From Halorhodospira abdelmalekii (GTDB lineage: Bacteria; Pseudomonadota; Gammaproteobacteria; Nitrococcales; Halorhodospiraceae): a stretch of 33,248 nucleotides of DNA. The stretch's first letter is position 1. Each line of letters starts with the position of its first letter. Both the position numbers and the translations under genes were made by a program. A model generated the notes under the pieces. That model was not told where the DNA came from. It ran no database searches and was given only the letters and a program-made list of their open reading frames with translations. The DNA lies in contig NZ_NRRN01000036.1 of assembly GCF_016583625.1 (NCBI RefSeq), forward strand, positions 1-33,248, given 5' to 3'. Shown here in pieces: positions 1 through 8,980 of this stretch.

Positions 1-1154
1 TCGGACCGGTCCCCGTCGGTGGTGGCGGCCGCGGCTACCTCAATACCGCCGACGGCGGTCTGCTCGCCCACTGCCGCAGTGATCTCGATGCCGTCTCCGT
101 CTGGCTCGGCCGCCACTTACAGAGCCCGACGACGCGCACGCAGTATCAGCACGAGATCGAACGCTACTTGCTCTGGCTCGGCATCGAGCGCGGCAAGGCG
201 CTGGCTGAGGCGACCCCCGACGATGTCATGCTCTATGAGCAGCTGCTGCGCAGCCCGGAGCAGTGGCCACACTGGTACGGCCCCGAATGCCCGCGCAACG
301 ACCCGCGCTGGCGACCCTTTGGTAAGCCGTTGGAGGGGAGAAGCCGCTACCAGGCGCTGCAAGTGGTCAGCCGCTGCTACCGCTACCTCGTCGAGCAGGG
401 CTATCTGCGTCTCAATCCCGTCGCCGGGGCCACACATCTAGCGCGGCCGCCGCGCCGGGCAGCGGTTCAGGAGCGCTTCCTCGATGAAGGCCTGTGGCAC
501 GAAGTTGGTCGAACCCTGGCCGAGCTCCCACAGCAGACGGCTACCCAACAGGCCCGCTACCACCGCGCCCGCTGGGTGCTCTCGGCGCTCTATGTGCTGC
601 TCGCCCGGGCTAGCGAGTTTGCTCAGGCGCGCATGGGCGATCTCTATAGGGTGCGTCGACCGCACGCCGAGCAGTGGTGGTGGCGTGTGAAGGGCAAGCA
701 CCGCCGCCCGGAGGACGCCGCCGATCACGTCCCGGTCCCCTCCAGCCTGATCGGCGAGCTCGCCCGCTACCGCGAGCACCTCGGACTGCCGCCCTACCCA
801 GCCGCCGAGGAGCAGACCCCAATGGTCGTCAGCCTCTACCCGCAGCGCGACGGCTGGCAGCCGGTCCACCGCACCACGATCTATCGCATCGTCAAATCGC
901 TCTTTTTGGCGACCGCCGAGCGCATCGCCGCCGATCACCCGGCCGGGGCCGAAACACTGCGCCACGCCTCGACCCACTGGCTGCGCCATTCCGGCATCAC
1001 CCATCGGCTCGATCACGGCTGGTCGCTGAAAGAGACCCGCGCCGCCTCGCGCCACGCCTCGCTGCAGAGCCTGTCGCAGTACGTCCACGCCGATCGCGAT
1101 CGTCTCGCCGAGCAGGCCGAGCAGCTCGATTTAGGGTGGGGGGAGCGGTCTTGA
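1..1154 (+). CDS. Tyrosine recombinase / site-specific integrase, 5' end outside window
   Basis: The reading frame is open from the first bases of the window to TGA at 1152-1154, so the N-terminus lies outside. The frame aligns from its first residues with a second copy at 11863, which supplies the missing start. The family cuts and rejoins DNA through a tyrosine nucleophile. The catalytic set is visible: Arg I in LARASE (codon 606-608), a lysine in the VKGKHRR hairpin (about 690-705), HWLRH with its Arg at 984-986, a His in SRHAS, and the Tyr in SQYVH at codon 1080-1082. The N-terminal part (TRTQYQHEIERYLLWLG) looks like a SAM-like core-binding domain. An apparent TTG start at 168 is internal. 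An SDR fragment follows after 45 bases, and the same pairing recurs at 8723-9317. This is the only copy in the window with a complete active site. Confidence 0.9.
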   Translation, partial: GPVPVGGGGRGYLNTADGGLLAHCRSDLDAVSVWLGRHLQSPTTRTQYQHEIERYLLWLGIERGKALAEATPDDVMLYEQLLRSPEQWPHWYGPECPRNDPRWRPFGKPLEGRSRYQALQVVSRCYRYLVEQGYLRLNPVAGATHLARPPRRAAVQERFLDEGLWHEVGRTLAELPQQTATQQARYHRARWVLSALYVLLARASEFAQARMGDLYRVRRPHAEQWWWRVKGKHRRPEDAADHVPVPSSLIGELARYREHLGLPPYPAAEEQTPMVVSLYPQRDGWQPVHRTTIYRIVKSLFLATAERIAADHPAGAETLRHASTHWLRHSGITHRLDHGWSLKETRAASRHASLQSLSQYVHADRDRLAEQAEQLDLGWGERS

Positions 1155-1199
1155 TCACTGAGGGAGCAAAGCGTCCGCTGCTGCCGAAGGGAGAAGAGT

Positions 1200-1499
1200 A
1201 TGAGCGAGCTTCCGGTTTGCCTGGTTACGGGTGCGGCCCGCGGGATCGGCTACGGCATCGCGCAGCGCCTGGCCGGTGACGGCTGGCATGTGATCATGGG
1301 CGATCTCGACGAGGCGGAGTGCCGGACCGCCGCAGAGCGTATCGGTCCCCAAGCTACAGCGATCGCCCTCGATGTGCGCGATGAGTGCAGTATTGAGCAG
1401 GCGGTAAACGAGGTGCAGCTAGCCCATGGCAGGCTCGATGGGCTCGTCAACAACGCCGCCATCAGTGATCCCGGCGATTCGAGACCCTGCCGACGGTAA
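1200..1499 (+). pseudogene. Short-chain dehydrogenase/reductase, N-terminal fragment (copy A)
   Basis: ATG at 1200 is preceded by a good ribosome site (GGGAGAAG). The 99 residues show the Rossmann N-terminus of the SDR family: the nucleotide-binding TGAARGIGYGIA near residue 10, the acidic residue after beta-2 (GDLDEAE), a DVRD segment and NNAAIS near residue 86. A full SDR is about 250 residues, and the catalytic Ser-Tyr-Lys region is absent. After SDPG the frame runs into a few unrelated codons and stops 13 bases from the zinc-peptidase stop codon on the other strand. I infer a truncated gene created by a rearrangement junction near 1478. Three related fragments occur at 8981, 13877 and 24188. 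Confidence 0.8.
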
Positions 1500-1512
1500 C
1501 CGCCCCTCTCAC

Positions 1513-2193
1513 TCACCGCCGAAGTAGCGCGATCCAACGCCAGATATTGAGCACCGACGCTAAGGCCGAGGCGACGTAGGTGAAGGCGCACGCGGTGAGG
1601 ATACGCCGAGCGGCAAGCTGATCCTGCGGCGCAATATAACCCATCGCCAAAATCGGCATCGCCCGCCGATAACTGGCATCGAGTTCAACCGGCAGAGTGA
1701 TCAGATGCACTAAGGCTGAGACGCCGAACGAGAGCACCCCGACTAAGAGCATCACGCCGATCCCTCCAGGTGATCGCGTCACTAGAGCCATCACCGGCAG
1801 CAGCACCATCACCCACGCCCCGATCCGCTCCGCCTGTTGAGCAGCGTGCACCAACGAGGAGCGCAGCTTGAGCGGCGTATAGCCCTCGGCGTGCTGCAGG
1901 GCGTGACCGACCTCGTGGGCGGCCACAGCGACTGCGGTGAGAGAGCGTCCGTCGTAGTTCTGCTGCGACAGGCGTACCGCCCGGTCTTGCGGGTCGTAGT
2001 GGTCGCCTGCTGCGGTGATCTCCACAGCGACCTCCTTGAGACCGCGCCGATCGAGCAGGTGGCGGGCGAGCTCTCCTCCGGAGCCGGGAAAGTCATCCCG
2101 CTCTCTGCTGTAATAGCGCAGTACCGACTGCGCGATATACGACGGCAGGAAAAGCACAGCCAGCACAAGGAGCAGCACTAGAGCAATCACCAC
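1513..2193 (-). CDS. YugP-type neutral zinc metallopeptidase (copy 1)
   Basis: The roughly 226-residue protein matches the Zn_peptidase_2 (YugP-like) family. It has an N-terminal membrane segment (VIALVLLLVLAVLFLPSY), the zinc-binding HEVGH helix in the middle, two hydrophobic segments after it (WVMVLLPVMALVT and GVMLLVGVLSFGVSALVHL) and a final hydrophobic stretch. It is probably an inner-membrane peptidase; its substrate is unknown. I chose tandem GTG codons at 2193/2190 as the start, because the second copy begins at the same place and the longer frame is antisense to the hydrolase end. A GGGAGA motif lies about 12 bases upstream. It follows the serine hydrolase at 2229 by 35 bases on the same strand, so co-transcription is likely. 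Confidence 0.85.
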   Translation of the reverse strand: MVIALVLLLVLAVLFLPSYIAQSVLRYYSRERDDFPGSGGELARHLLDRRGLKEVAVEITAAGDHYDPQDRAVRLSQQNYDGRSLTAVAVAAHEVGHALQHAEGYTPLKLRSSLVHAAQQAERIGAWVMVLLPVMALVTRSPGGIGVMLLVGVLSFGVSALVHLITLPVELDASYRRAMPILAMGYIAPQDQLAARRILTACAFTYVASALASVLNIWRWIALLRR

Positions 2194-2228
2194 GGCAAGA
2201 TCGCATCTCCCAGTAAAAGCGGTTCCAC

Positions 2229-3389
2229 TTAGCGTGAATCCAGCGAGGACAGCCGCTGAACGAGTTCGGGTACCTTTTTGAAAGGCACCGCTGGAGCCGT
2301 TAGTTGGTCCACCGTGCCGGTAATGTAACAGTCGGCATCCGGGGCGTAGAACAGCCACGAACCGGAGACTCCCGTATGACCCAACAACGTAGGGGCGGAA
2401 AGAAACGGCTCGAGGAAGCGCGGCGTCTTGAACCGCATCATCGCCAACCCGTACTCAATCGGCCAGCTGGGGGCTTTGGGAATCAACGAGAAGGCGAAGG
2501 GGTTCCAGTGCTGCACCATCAATCTAGCCGTCTCAGGAACGTCGAACAGCGCACCGGTGATCAGGGCGCGCATGAAGAGGAGCGTCTCTTCCGCCGTACT
2601 GAAAAGATCCCGGAAAGAGCGCAAGGCCAACGGTCTGTGCAGCGGCTCATCGCCGGCCCAAGGTAGAGCAGCGAGCGGCATCGCCGCTTCTGTAGGGGAA
2701 CCGGGGTGCCACGTCCGAGTCAGCCCGAGTGGTTCGTATAGAAACTCGGCAAATGCCTCATGGATGGAGTACCGCGTGACCGCCTCAATCACGGCGATGA
2801 GCAGCTGAAAATTGGTATCCGAGTAGCGGATGGTGTAGCGGGAGCCGTCAAACGGTCGAGGGTCAAAGTGCGCCCCTTTCGCCTGACGAACCCGATGGAT
2901 CACTTCAGAGAGCTCCCAGTTCCGGTCACCCTCCTCCACGACTTGATCGAGCAGTGCCTTCTTCCCTCTTGGCGCCTCGACGTGGTAATCGGGAAGACCG
3001 GAGGCGTGCCCAAGAAGATGCCGCAACGTAAGCTCAGCAGTCTTATCGACTCCCCGTCGTCGATGGAGGCCGTAGACCTGCTCGGCAGGCAGGTGCTCGA
3101 TAAGCAGATCGTCGATAGAGAGGAGACCGAGCTCGTGGAGACGCAACACCACAGCGCCGATATAGAGCTTGGTCACGCTCGCCAAGCAGTAAGGCGTCGT
3201 CGGCCCCATCGGGGTACCGACCGCATCTGCGGTACCGGCGGCGCCAATCCAGCGAAAGGAGCGATCGCCGGGCTCGACACCGACAACGGCGCGTCGAATC
3301 CCGCGCAGTGCCAGCAGATCCCCGACCGCTTGTTCTAACACGGCGTGGAGATCGGGCGGCACCGTCCCGTGCTGGATGGTATCAACCAT
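2229..3389 (-). CDS. Beta-lactamase-family serine hydrolase (class C / PBP-like), gene 1
   Basis: This 386-residue protein belongs to the PF00144 superfamily (class C beta-lactamases, D-peptidases, esterases). The three signatures are present in order: SVTK (SxxK nucleophile motif) in the CLASVTKLYIG segment, YSDTN (YxN-type) in the middle, and LGHTGVSG (KTG-type) near the C-terminus. No signal peptide is evident, so a cytoplasmic esterase-like role is as likely as penicillin recognition. I chose ATG at 3389 because GGAGGAGCGGGAG lies just upstream; a GTG at 3407 would place that ribosome site inside the gene. It lies 105 bases downstream of the second hydrolase and 35 bases upstream of the zinc peptidase. 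Its last codons are duplicated at 14684-14849. Confidence 0.85.
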   Translation of the reverse strand: MVDTIQHGTVPPDLHAVLEQAVGDLLALRGIRRAVVGVEPGDRSFRWIGAAGTADAVGTPMGPTTPYCLASVTKLYIGAVVLRLHELGLLSIDDLLIEHLPAEQVYGLHRRRGVDKTAELTLRHLLGHASGLPDYHVEAPRGKKALLDQVVEEGDRNWELSEVIHRVRQAKGAHFDPRPFDGSRYTIRYSDTNFQLLIAVIEAVTRYSIHEAFAEFLYEPLGLTRTWHPGSPTEAAMPLAALPWAGDEPLHRPLALRSFRDLFSTAEETLLFMRALITGALFDVPETARLMVQHWNPFAFSLIPKAPSWPIEYGLAMMRFKTPRFLEPFLSAPTLLGHTGVSGSWLFYAPDADCYITGTVDQLTAPAVPFKKVPELVQRLSSLDSR

Positions 3390-3494
3390 TGACTCCCGCT
3401 CCTCCACCGCACTTAAACCAGCATCTATGCATCGCCATACGCGCGCAGATGCAGCTCATGCGACTGGCTGAGATTGCGCAAATGCGCGCAAACA

Positions 3495-4982
3495 CTAGCC
3501 GCTCGAAGCGCGCGATTCGACGCGCGGCAGCCAGCGCCCGAACAGATGCAGCGCACGCACGGCTCCGCCATCGCGGCCGCGGTCAAAGTAGCCGGTTACG
3601 CCCGCTGCATCGCCGGCCAAAAAGACGTAGTGGTCAAGGTGCCGCCCTGCGCAACCGCCAGCAGAATGGCTGACAAGATCGAGATCGCCGGTAAGACCGT
3701 TTGCAAGGGCGGCATGCAGAATCTTCGGCGGCGATTGTGGCACTTCGTCGGCTTCACACATCAGCGCCAACACTTCCGGATCATCGTACACGCTGAACAG
3801 AAGATCACCACGATCACCGACCGACACTACGCAGCGCATGCCGCGATCACGATACTCCCCGGTATAGGCCGTGAGCGCTTCTGGTGCCATTGACCTCAGC
3901 TGAGGAGTCGCCGCCGCAGCAATCCCCGTACACGCCTCCAGTACGCGCTGCTGAACCTCCCGATTGAAGGCGAGCCCGCCAGGGCTGGCGTTGGTCAGCA
4001 GCGCCAGCGCCCATTGATGTTCAGGGAGAAAGAAGAGGTGCGCCTCCTGGCCGTTCGTGCTACCGCCATGACTCACCAGCCAAGCACCACCACCGATGTC
4101 GCTCAAAATCCAGCCAATACCCAACGCATCTCCGAACGCCCAACCCGGCGCATGCACGGTGGGGCTGCGCATAGCGCGCAGTCTCGATGCGATCCGCGCT
4201 TGCAGATCACGTCCTTCGTCAGCGTAGCTAGCGCCCCCAGCGTGGCCCCCAGCGTGGATTGTCGCCCAAGCGAGCAGATCCGCGATGCTGGTGACGATTC
4301 CGCCTGCCGGCGCACTACTGCGCGGCATCCCCCACGGTCTGGCAACCTGCAACGAGCCATCTGCCGCCGGCGTGTGGCCGACGACAAACCGGCGCGTCAT
4401 GACTTCATCGCGGAACAAAAACGACTCGTGCAGCCCCAGCGGCTGCAACAGCAGCCGGCGAATCGCCGCCTCATAGGTGTCACCGGTAACCTTCTCAATA
4501 ATCCGCCCTGCAAGGCAGAACGCTGCATTGTTATACGAGAAGACTTCACCGGGCGATGCCAGTTGCGCGACTTCGCCAAGGCGAGAGACGTAACGCGCCA
4601 GCGCATCATCGCCCTCGCCCGTATCGGGAAAGAAATCGCCCTCCCAGCCTGCGGTATGATTCAACAGCTGCAACAGTGTGACCTGAGCCGCCGCCTCTTC
4701 ATCGGCCAGCTGCAACTCCGGCACATAGCAACGCACTGGGGCATCCAGCTCCACACGCCCTTCAGCCTCGAGCAAGAGCAACGCGCTGGCGGTAAAAGTC
4801 TTACCGATTGAGCCGGCTTGAAAGAGCGTGTGCGCATCGATCGGCAGCGGGTGATCGATGCTGGTTACACCGCAGCAGGCGTAGGTCGTTTTGCCACGGT
4901 GCCATAGCCCGGCAGCGGCACCAGGAATCCCGAATTGATCCGCAAACTTGGTGAGTAAACTTAGCAGTTCTTGGTGATTCAT
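3495..4982 (-). CDS. Beta-lactamase-family serine hydrolase with C-terminal extension, gene 2
   Basis: The 495-residue protein carries the PF00144 motifs: SIGK in QAGSIGKTF, YNN in FSYNNAAFC, and HGGSTNG in place of KTG. Beyond about residue 360 there is an extra C-terminal domain of a type often seen in these hydrolases (TAYTGEYRDRG onward). I take ATG at 4982 (MNHQELL) as the start, with weak AGAGAAG upstream; an upstream in-frame codon at 5036 is possible. No clear signal peptide is visible. A small stem-loop (3474-3491, arms TTGCGC/GCGCAA) follows the stop but lacks a T-tract. It heads the minus-strand group of three genes. Its first codons recur at 14850-14870 and an internal piece recurs at 24374-24458. 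Confidence 0.85.
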   Translation of the reverse strand: MNHQELLSLLTKFADQFGIPGAAAGLWHRGKTTYACCGVTSIDHPLPIDAHTLFQAGSIGKTFTASALLLLEAEGRVELDAPVRCYVPELQLADEEAAAQVTLLQLLNHTAGWEGDFFPDTGEGDDALARYVSRLGEVAQLASPGEVFSYNNAAFCLAGRIIEKVTGDTYEAAIRRLLLQPLGLHESFLFRDEVMTRRFVVGHTPAADGSLQVARPWGMPRSSAPAGGIVTSIADLLAWATIHAGGHAGGASYADEGRDLQARIASRLRAMRSPTVHAPGWAFGDALGIGWILSDIGGGAWLVSHGGSTNGQEAHLFFLPEHQWALALLTNASPGGLAFNREVQQRVLEACTGIAAAATPQLRSMAPEALTAYTGEYRDRGMRCVVSVGDRGDLLFSVYDDPEVLALMCEADEVPQSPPKILHAALANGLTGDLDLVSHSAGGCAGRHLDHYVFLAGDAAGVTGYFDRGRDGGAVRALHLFGRWLPRVESRASSG

Positions 4983-5036
4983 AACTTCTCTATAGCCCCG
5001 CTCCAGCTGCTCCGCCGCCCAATCAGCGGTCACCAT

Positions 5037-5533
5037 AGCCGGAATGAGCGGTCGCAGCCAGACGAGCAGGGGCCACTATCTTCCCATCCAAGGCCGACTA
5101 GTGGCGTACCACGCGCTACCCCACACCCTCGGCCACTGGACGCTCACTCGGACCACCTTCCTGCGCCCAAGCAAGCTCATCAAGCAGTTCAGCACGATGA
5201 AGACGGTTATGGATTGGCGTTAGGATGCGACCTGGAGTAAAGTCGTTGAAAGTCCTTGGCGGTGGGGAGGGGGGCGGACATAGCAGCTTCCCTCGATGAG
5301 TTGGCGTCCTCTAAGAAGTGCGCCATTCCGGCGCTCCTGCCATGCCTCTGTGTTGACCGGGTCGCTCTCCTAGATGGTTGATCTCCGCGCGTGGCGGACC
5401 AATCGGTGATCGAGGCCCGGCCTTCGACGCGCTGATCGACGCGAGCGCCGACCTTGAAGTCAAACTAAGGTTAAAAGGGCTCCAGTACAGCAACGACAAA
5501 CCCTTCGAAAAAAATTCACCCGAAAAGGTTACG
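5037..5533. other. Intergenic stretch with no recognised gene
   Basis: About 500 bases separate the divergent hydrolase and diguanylate-cyclase genes. A plus-strand frame ending at TAG 5221-5223 reads like a coding tail (TFLRPSKLIKQF, then MKTVMDWR) and may be the C-terminal remnant of an unidentified gene. The cyclase frame is open upstream to 5378, but this extension (ARGGPIGDRGPAFDAL) has no ribosome site and I do not include it. I see no convincing promoter, terminator or RNA gene. Confidence 0.4.
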
Positions 5534-8500
5534 ATGGAACGACCTCTCACGCCAGAGACAGAATCCGCACGCCAGGCCGCTCTAGAGCGCTACGCGATCC
5601 TCGACACCGAGCGCGAGGACGCCTACGATCGGATTATCCGGATTATTTGCCACCTCTACGCCGCACCGATCGCCACGGTGACGTTCGTTGACCGGGATCG
5701 GCAGTGGTTCAAATCCTCGCGCGGCATTGATGATTGTCAGACGTCACGCGAGATCTCTTTCTGCGGACATGTCGTCTACCAAGCTGAGCCGCTGATCGTT
5801 GATGATACCCACCAAGACGAGCGGTTCCACGACAACCCGCTCGTCACCGGGCCACCGCATGTGCGCGCTTACGCGGGCGTGCCGATTGTCTCGCCGGACG
5901 GTTTCGTTATCGGCGTTCTCTGCGTACAAGATCAGCGCCCACGCAGCTTTTCCGAGTTGGATCTGACTCCCCTCCAAGATCTAGCGCAGATGGTCACCGA
6001 TGAGCTGGAGTTGCGCCTTGCCAGCCGGGAGCTGGAACAAGAGCGCAACCTCTTCCTCGGCGGCCCAACCGTTGCCTTCGTCTGGGAGCCGGAGCCGGGG
6101 CGCTGGCCCGTCCGCTACATCTCGCCCAACGTGACCGAGGTCCTCGGCTATCGTCCGGAGGAGCTGGTGGGCACCGCCTATGGCGCGCTCATCGACGCCG
6201 AGGACCGCGAGCGGATCGCCGCCGAGGAGCGCGCTGCGGCTCACCGGTGCGCCGCGAGATCGACTCAGCCCATTGAGCCCTCCCCCTATCGCCTGCAGGC
6301 CGCTGACGGTTCATGGCGCTGGATCTACGAGTCCTCGGTCATCGAGTTCGACGAGCAAGGCCGCTGGATCGCGATCCGGGGCTACATCAACGACATCACC
6401 GAGCGGGTCGAACGCGAGCAGGCGCTGGCGGAGGCCAACGAGCGTCTCGCAGAGACGGAGCGCATCGCCCAGATCGGGCACTGGCGCACCTACCCGGATT
6501 CCGGGGCGCTACAATGGTCTCCGATGACCTACGAACTCTTGGGATTCGATCCGCGTGGACCTGAGCCAAAATTGGCTGACCTGTTGGAGCGAATTCCTTA
6601 CGAAGATCACCACCAGGTGGCGGAGTTCCAGTTCCAGGCCGATTCGGATCGCACCGCGTGCGAGGGAACGTACCGGATCCAGCGCCCGGACGGGCGCGTC
6701 CTCTGGGTGCGTGAAGTGGCGCAGCAGTGGCACGACGAGCAGGGTCGCTGGGTGGTTCAAGGCACGGTCCAGGACGTTACGGAATACCAGGAGACCCTGC
6801 TAGCGCTGCACGAGCGCCAGCGCCAGCACGAGGCCATCTTCCGCCGGGCGAAATCGATCAGTCTCATACAGTTGGACGTCTGCGGCGTTATCCAGGAGGC
6901 GAGCCACGGCGCGGAAGTGCTGTTCGGTTATACGCGCGCCGAACTCATTGGGCAGAATGCGGGAATGCTCGCTTCGCCGGACGAGCAGCACCTTCCTGCT
7001 CAAGTCATCGAGAGAGTTCGCCTGGGATGTCAGGAAGTCACCGAAGAGATTCGGCCCATACATCGCTCCGGCAGAGTGTTTCCGGCTTTGCTGAGCCTGG
7101 TGCCGGTCTTCGACGAGGATCATGAACTAGTCGGGGCGGTAGCGGCTTGTATGGACCTCAGTAAGCAGGCGACCGAGCGCGAACGCTACCGCATGGCGCA
7201 GGAGGCGGCCCGTTTCGGGGTCTGGGAGTGGGATCTTGAACGTGATGCCATCTACTGGGACGAGGCCTGCTGGCGCATGCTCGGCTACGACCCGGCCGAA
7301 GGGCGGACACTGGGCTTTGCGGATTGGCAGGTGCGGGTGCATCCGGACGATCTGCCGAAGGCCGAGCGCATTGTCTGGGCGAAGATCAATCGGGGCCAGC
7401 CGTTCACGACCGTATTCCGCTACCGCCGTGCCGATGGGGGCTGGCTTTGGGTGCAGGGTCGGGGGCAGATCGTGGAGCACGCCGCGGATGGCCGCCCTCG
7501 ACGCATGGTGGGCACTCATGTGGAGATCGATCGGCTCAAGCGCACCGAGGGCGAACTCCGCCAGCGTGAGCACTGGCTCGGGGCGCTCCAGTCGATCACG
7601 GCCAATCCCCACCGAACGCTGGATGACAAACTTGTCGAGGTGCTGCGGTTGAGCGCTGAGGTTCTAGGCCTCCCTTATGCCCGGCTCAGCCGCATCGGTG
7701 AGGGGAGCTGTACCATTCGCGCCGCCTATCCGGAACGCGACGCGGCCCCGACCGGGACGGTCCACGAACTCTGCGCCGCGTGCTGCGTACACCGAATCGC
7801 TGAGGAGCCGCAGCTGGCCGGGCCGTGGCTTCAGTGGGAGGAGCACAAGCGGCCGGAGTCCGTTCGGGGGGACGGCCCCGTGGGATTCGCCGGCGGGGAC
7901 GGCGCACGGCGGCTGAGTCCGCTGTGCGGCGAGCGCAATGGCTCGGTGGGCGCATACTTCGCCGTGCCCCTCTGGGCCGGGGACGTGCGCTACGGGGTGC
8001 TCCTGCTCTACGGCCCCGAACCCCGCGCACGTCTGACCCGCTTCCAGCGTCAGTTCCTGCGGCTGCTCGGCCAGTGGGTTTCTTACGAACTGACCCAGGA
8101 AGCCCATAACGAGGCGCTTGTGGATCAGGCTGAGCGGGACGCCTTGACGGGCGCTTACCGGCGTCCACCGTTCGAGGCCGGACTGGATAAGGCGCTGGCA
8201 CATCACCGTCGCTACGGCACGCCCGCGGGAGTGATCCTGCTCGATATCGATCATTTTAAGCCGCTGAACGACACCTACGGTCATGCGGCCGGAGACCAGG
8301 TCTTGCGCGAACTGGTCGAGCGCCTGCGCCAGGCGCTGCGCGAACCGGATCTCCTGGCCCGCTGGGGCGGGGAAGAGTTCGCGATCCTGGCCCCGGAGAC
8401 AGATGCTGTGGGGTTGCGCAGCCTCGCCGAGCGGCTGCGCGAGAGCGTGGTGGCCTCACCCCTGATAGAGGGGGTCGGCTTGGTATCGATCAGTGTCGGT

Positions 8501-8641
8501 GCCACAGCACTTGAGCCGGGCGACGAGGCAAATACGGTGCTGGGCCGGGCTGATAGGGCCCTTTACCGAGCCAAGCACGCTGGCCGCAACCGAATCGCCA
8601 TTGATCAGGCTGGTCTAGCTAACGAAGCTGGAACGTCCTAA
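5534..8641 (+). CDS. GAF-PAS-PAS-PAS-PAS-GAF-GGDEF diguanylate cyclase
   Basis: This 1035-residue sensor should make cyclic di-GMP from GTP. The start is ATG 5534 with AAAGG six bases upstream; the open frame to 5378 lacks a ribosome site. Order: N-terminal GAF (about 30-165, beginning LERYAILDTERE as in many sensor GAFs), four PAS/PAC units (about 185-300, 315-430, 440-555, 560-680; each ends in a DIT/DVTE-like PAC), a second GAF (about 690-860) and GGDEF (870-1027). The active-site loop GGEEF is at 945-949 and the product-inhibition I-site REPD is at 936-939, exactly five residues before it, so activity with feedback control is expected. DIDHFKPLND is also intact. No membrane segment is seen. 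PAS2 and PAS4 closely resemble those of the kinase at 30359. A copy lacking the GGDEF lies at 18600-19388. Confidence 0.93.
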   Translation: MERPLTPETESARQAALERYAILDTEREDAYDRIIRIICHLYAAPIATVTFVDRDRQWFKSSRGIDDCQTSREISFCGHVVYQAEPLIVDDTHQDERFHDNPLVTGPPHVRAYAGVPIVSPDGFVIGVLCVQDQRPRSFSELDLTPLQDLAQMVTDELELRLASRELEQERNLFLGGPTVAFVWEPEPGRWPVRYISPNVTEVLGYRPEELVGTAYGALIDAEDRERIAAEERAAAHRCAARSTQPIEPSPYRLQAADGSWRWIYESSVIEFDEQGRWIAIRGYINDITERVEREQALAEANERLAETERIAQIGHWRTYPDSGALQWSPMTYELLGFDPRGPEPKLADLLERIPYEDHHQVAEFQFQADSDRTACEGTYRIQRPDGRVLWVREVAQQWHDEQGRWVVQGTVQDVTEYQETLLALHERQRQHEAIFRRAKSISLIQLDVCGVIQEASHGAEVLFGYTRAELIGQNAGMLASPDEQHLPAQVIERVRLGCQEVTEEIRPIHRSGRVFPALLSLVPVFDEDHELVGAVAACMDLSKQATERERYRMAQEAARFGVWEWDLERDAIYWDEACWRMLGYDPAEGRTLGFADWQVRVHPDDLPKAERIVWAKINRGQPFTTVFRYRRADGGWLWVQGRGQIVEHAADGRPRRMVGTHVEIDRLKRTEGELRQREHWLGALQSITANPHRTLDDKLVEVLRLSAEVLGLPYARLSRIGEGSCTIRAAYPERDAAPTGTVHELCAACCVHRIAEEPQLAGPWLQWEEHKRPESVRGDGPVGFAGGDGARRLSPLCGERNGSVGAYFAVPLWAGDVRYGVLLLYGPEPRARLTRFQRQFLRLLGQWVSYELTQEAHNEALVDQAERDALTGAYRRPPFEAGLDKALAHHRRYGTPAGVILLDIDHFKPLNDTYGHAAGDQVLRELVERLRQALREPDLLARWGGEEFAILAPETDAVGLRSLAERLRESVVASPLIEGVGLVSISVGATALEPGDEANTVLGRADRALYRAKHAGRNRIAIDQAGLANEAGTS

Positions 8642-8703
8642 AACGATGTCTGCAACTTCGACACCGGCTTTAAGCCGCCAGAGATCACCAAGGTCCAGTG
8701 GTC
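8615..8703 (+). repeat. Cyclase 3' end and flank, repeated at 19302-19388
   Basis: From TAGCTAACGAAGCTGGA through AGTGGTCA, this stretch of the cyclase stop region and its flank recurs nearly base for base at 19302-19388. There it follows directly on the GAF2 sequence, with the GGDEF-coding part missing. Here it runs into a recombinase remnant; there it runs into the ABC-transporter stop codon. Confidence 0.8.
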
Positions 8704-8722
8704 ACCCTTTCACCGCGCATGC

Positions 8723-8931
8723 GACGGTTGGTTGCCGTGGGCGCTGCACGCCGACTACGCCCCCTGTACGACTCCGCACCCCGGAGGCCTCGGACCGGTC
8801 TCCGTCGGCGGTAGCTACCTCACTCCCGCCACGCCTCGCTGCAAAGCCTGTCACAGTATGTCCATGCCGATCGCGATCGTCTCACCGAGCAGGCCGAGCG
8901 ACTCGATTTAGGATGGGGGGAGTGGTCTTGA
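8723..8931 (+). pseudogene. Collapsed recombinase remnant (N- and C-terminal ends joined)
   Basis: 8723-8820 encodes the recombinase N-terminal region (GWLPWALHADYAPC, GGLGPVSVGG). From about 8824 the sequence jumps to the C-terminal end (RHASLQSLSQYVHADRDRL, then LDLGWGEWS and TGA at 8929-8931). About 1 kb between the two ends, including Arg I and the HxLRH box, is missing. The two halves are in different frames, so no recombinase can be made. As in the intact copy, an SDR gene follows about 50 bases downstream. Confidence 0.85.
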
Positions 8932-8980
8932 TGACCGAGCTGGTCAGTGCTTCGTCTGCTGCTGCCGAAGGGAGAAGAGT

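Noticed and set aside
168-441. Start of the recombinase at position 168
   Set aside because: The upstream in-frame sequence matches the N-terminal region of copy B, so the true start is outside the window.
3474-3491. Rho-independent terminator after serine hydrolase 2
   Set aside because: The stem has only six pairs and no T-tract follows, and the downstream hydrolase is on the same strand.
5378-5533. N-terminal extension of the cyclase
   Set aside because: There is no ribosome site. ATG 5534 has one and matches the usual distance to the first GAF domain.
7664-8284. Long minus-strand open frame inside the cyclase
   Set aside because: It is a shadow of the GC-rich cyclase frame, as are most other long antisense frames in this window.
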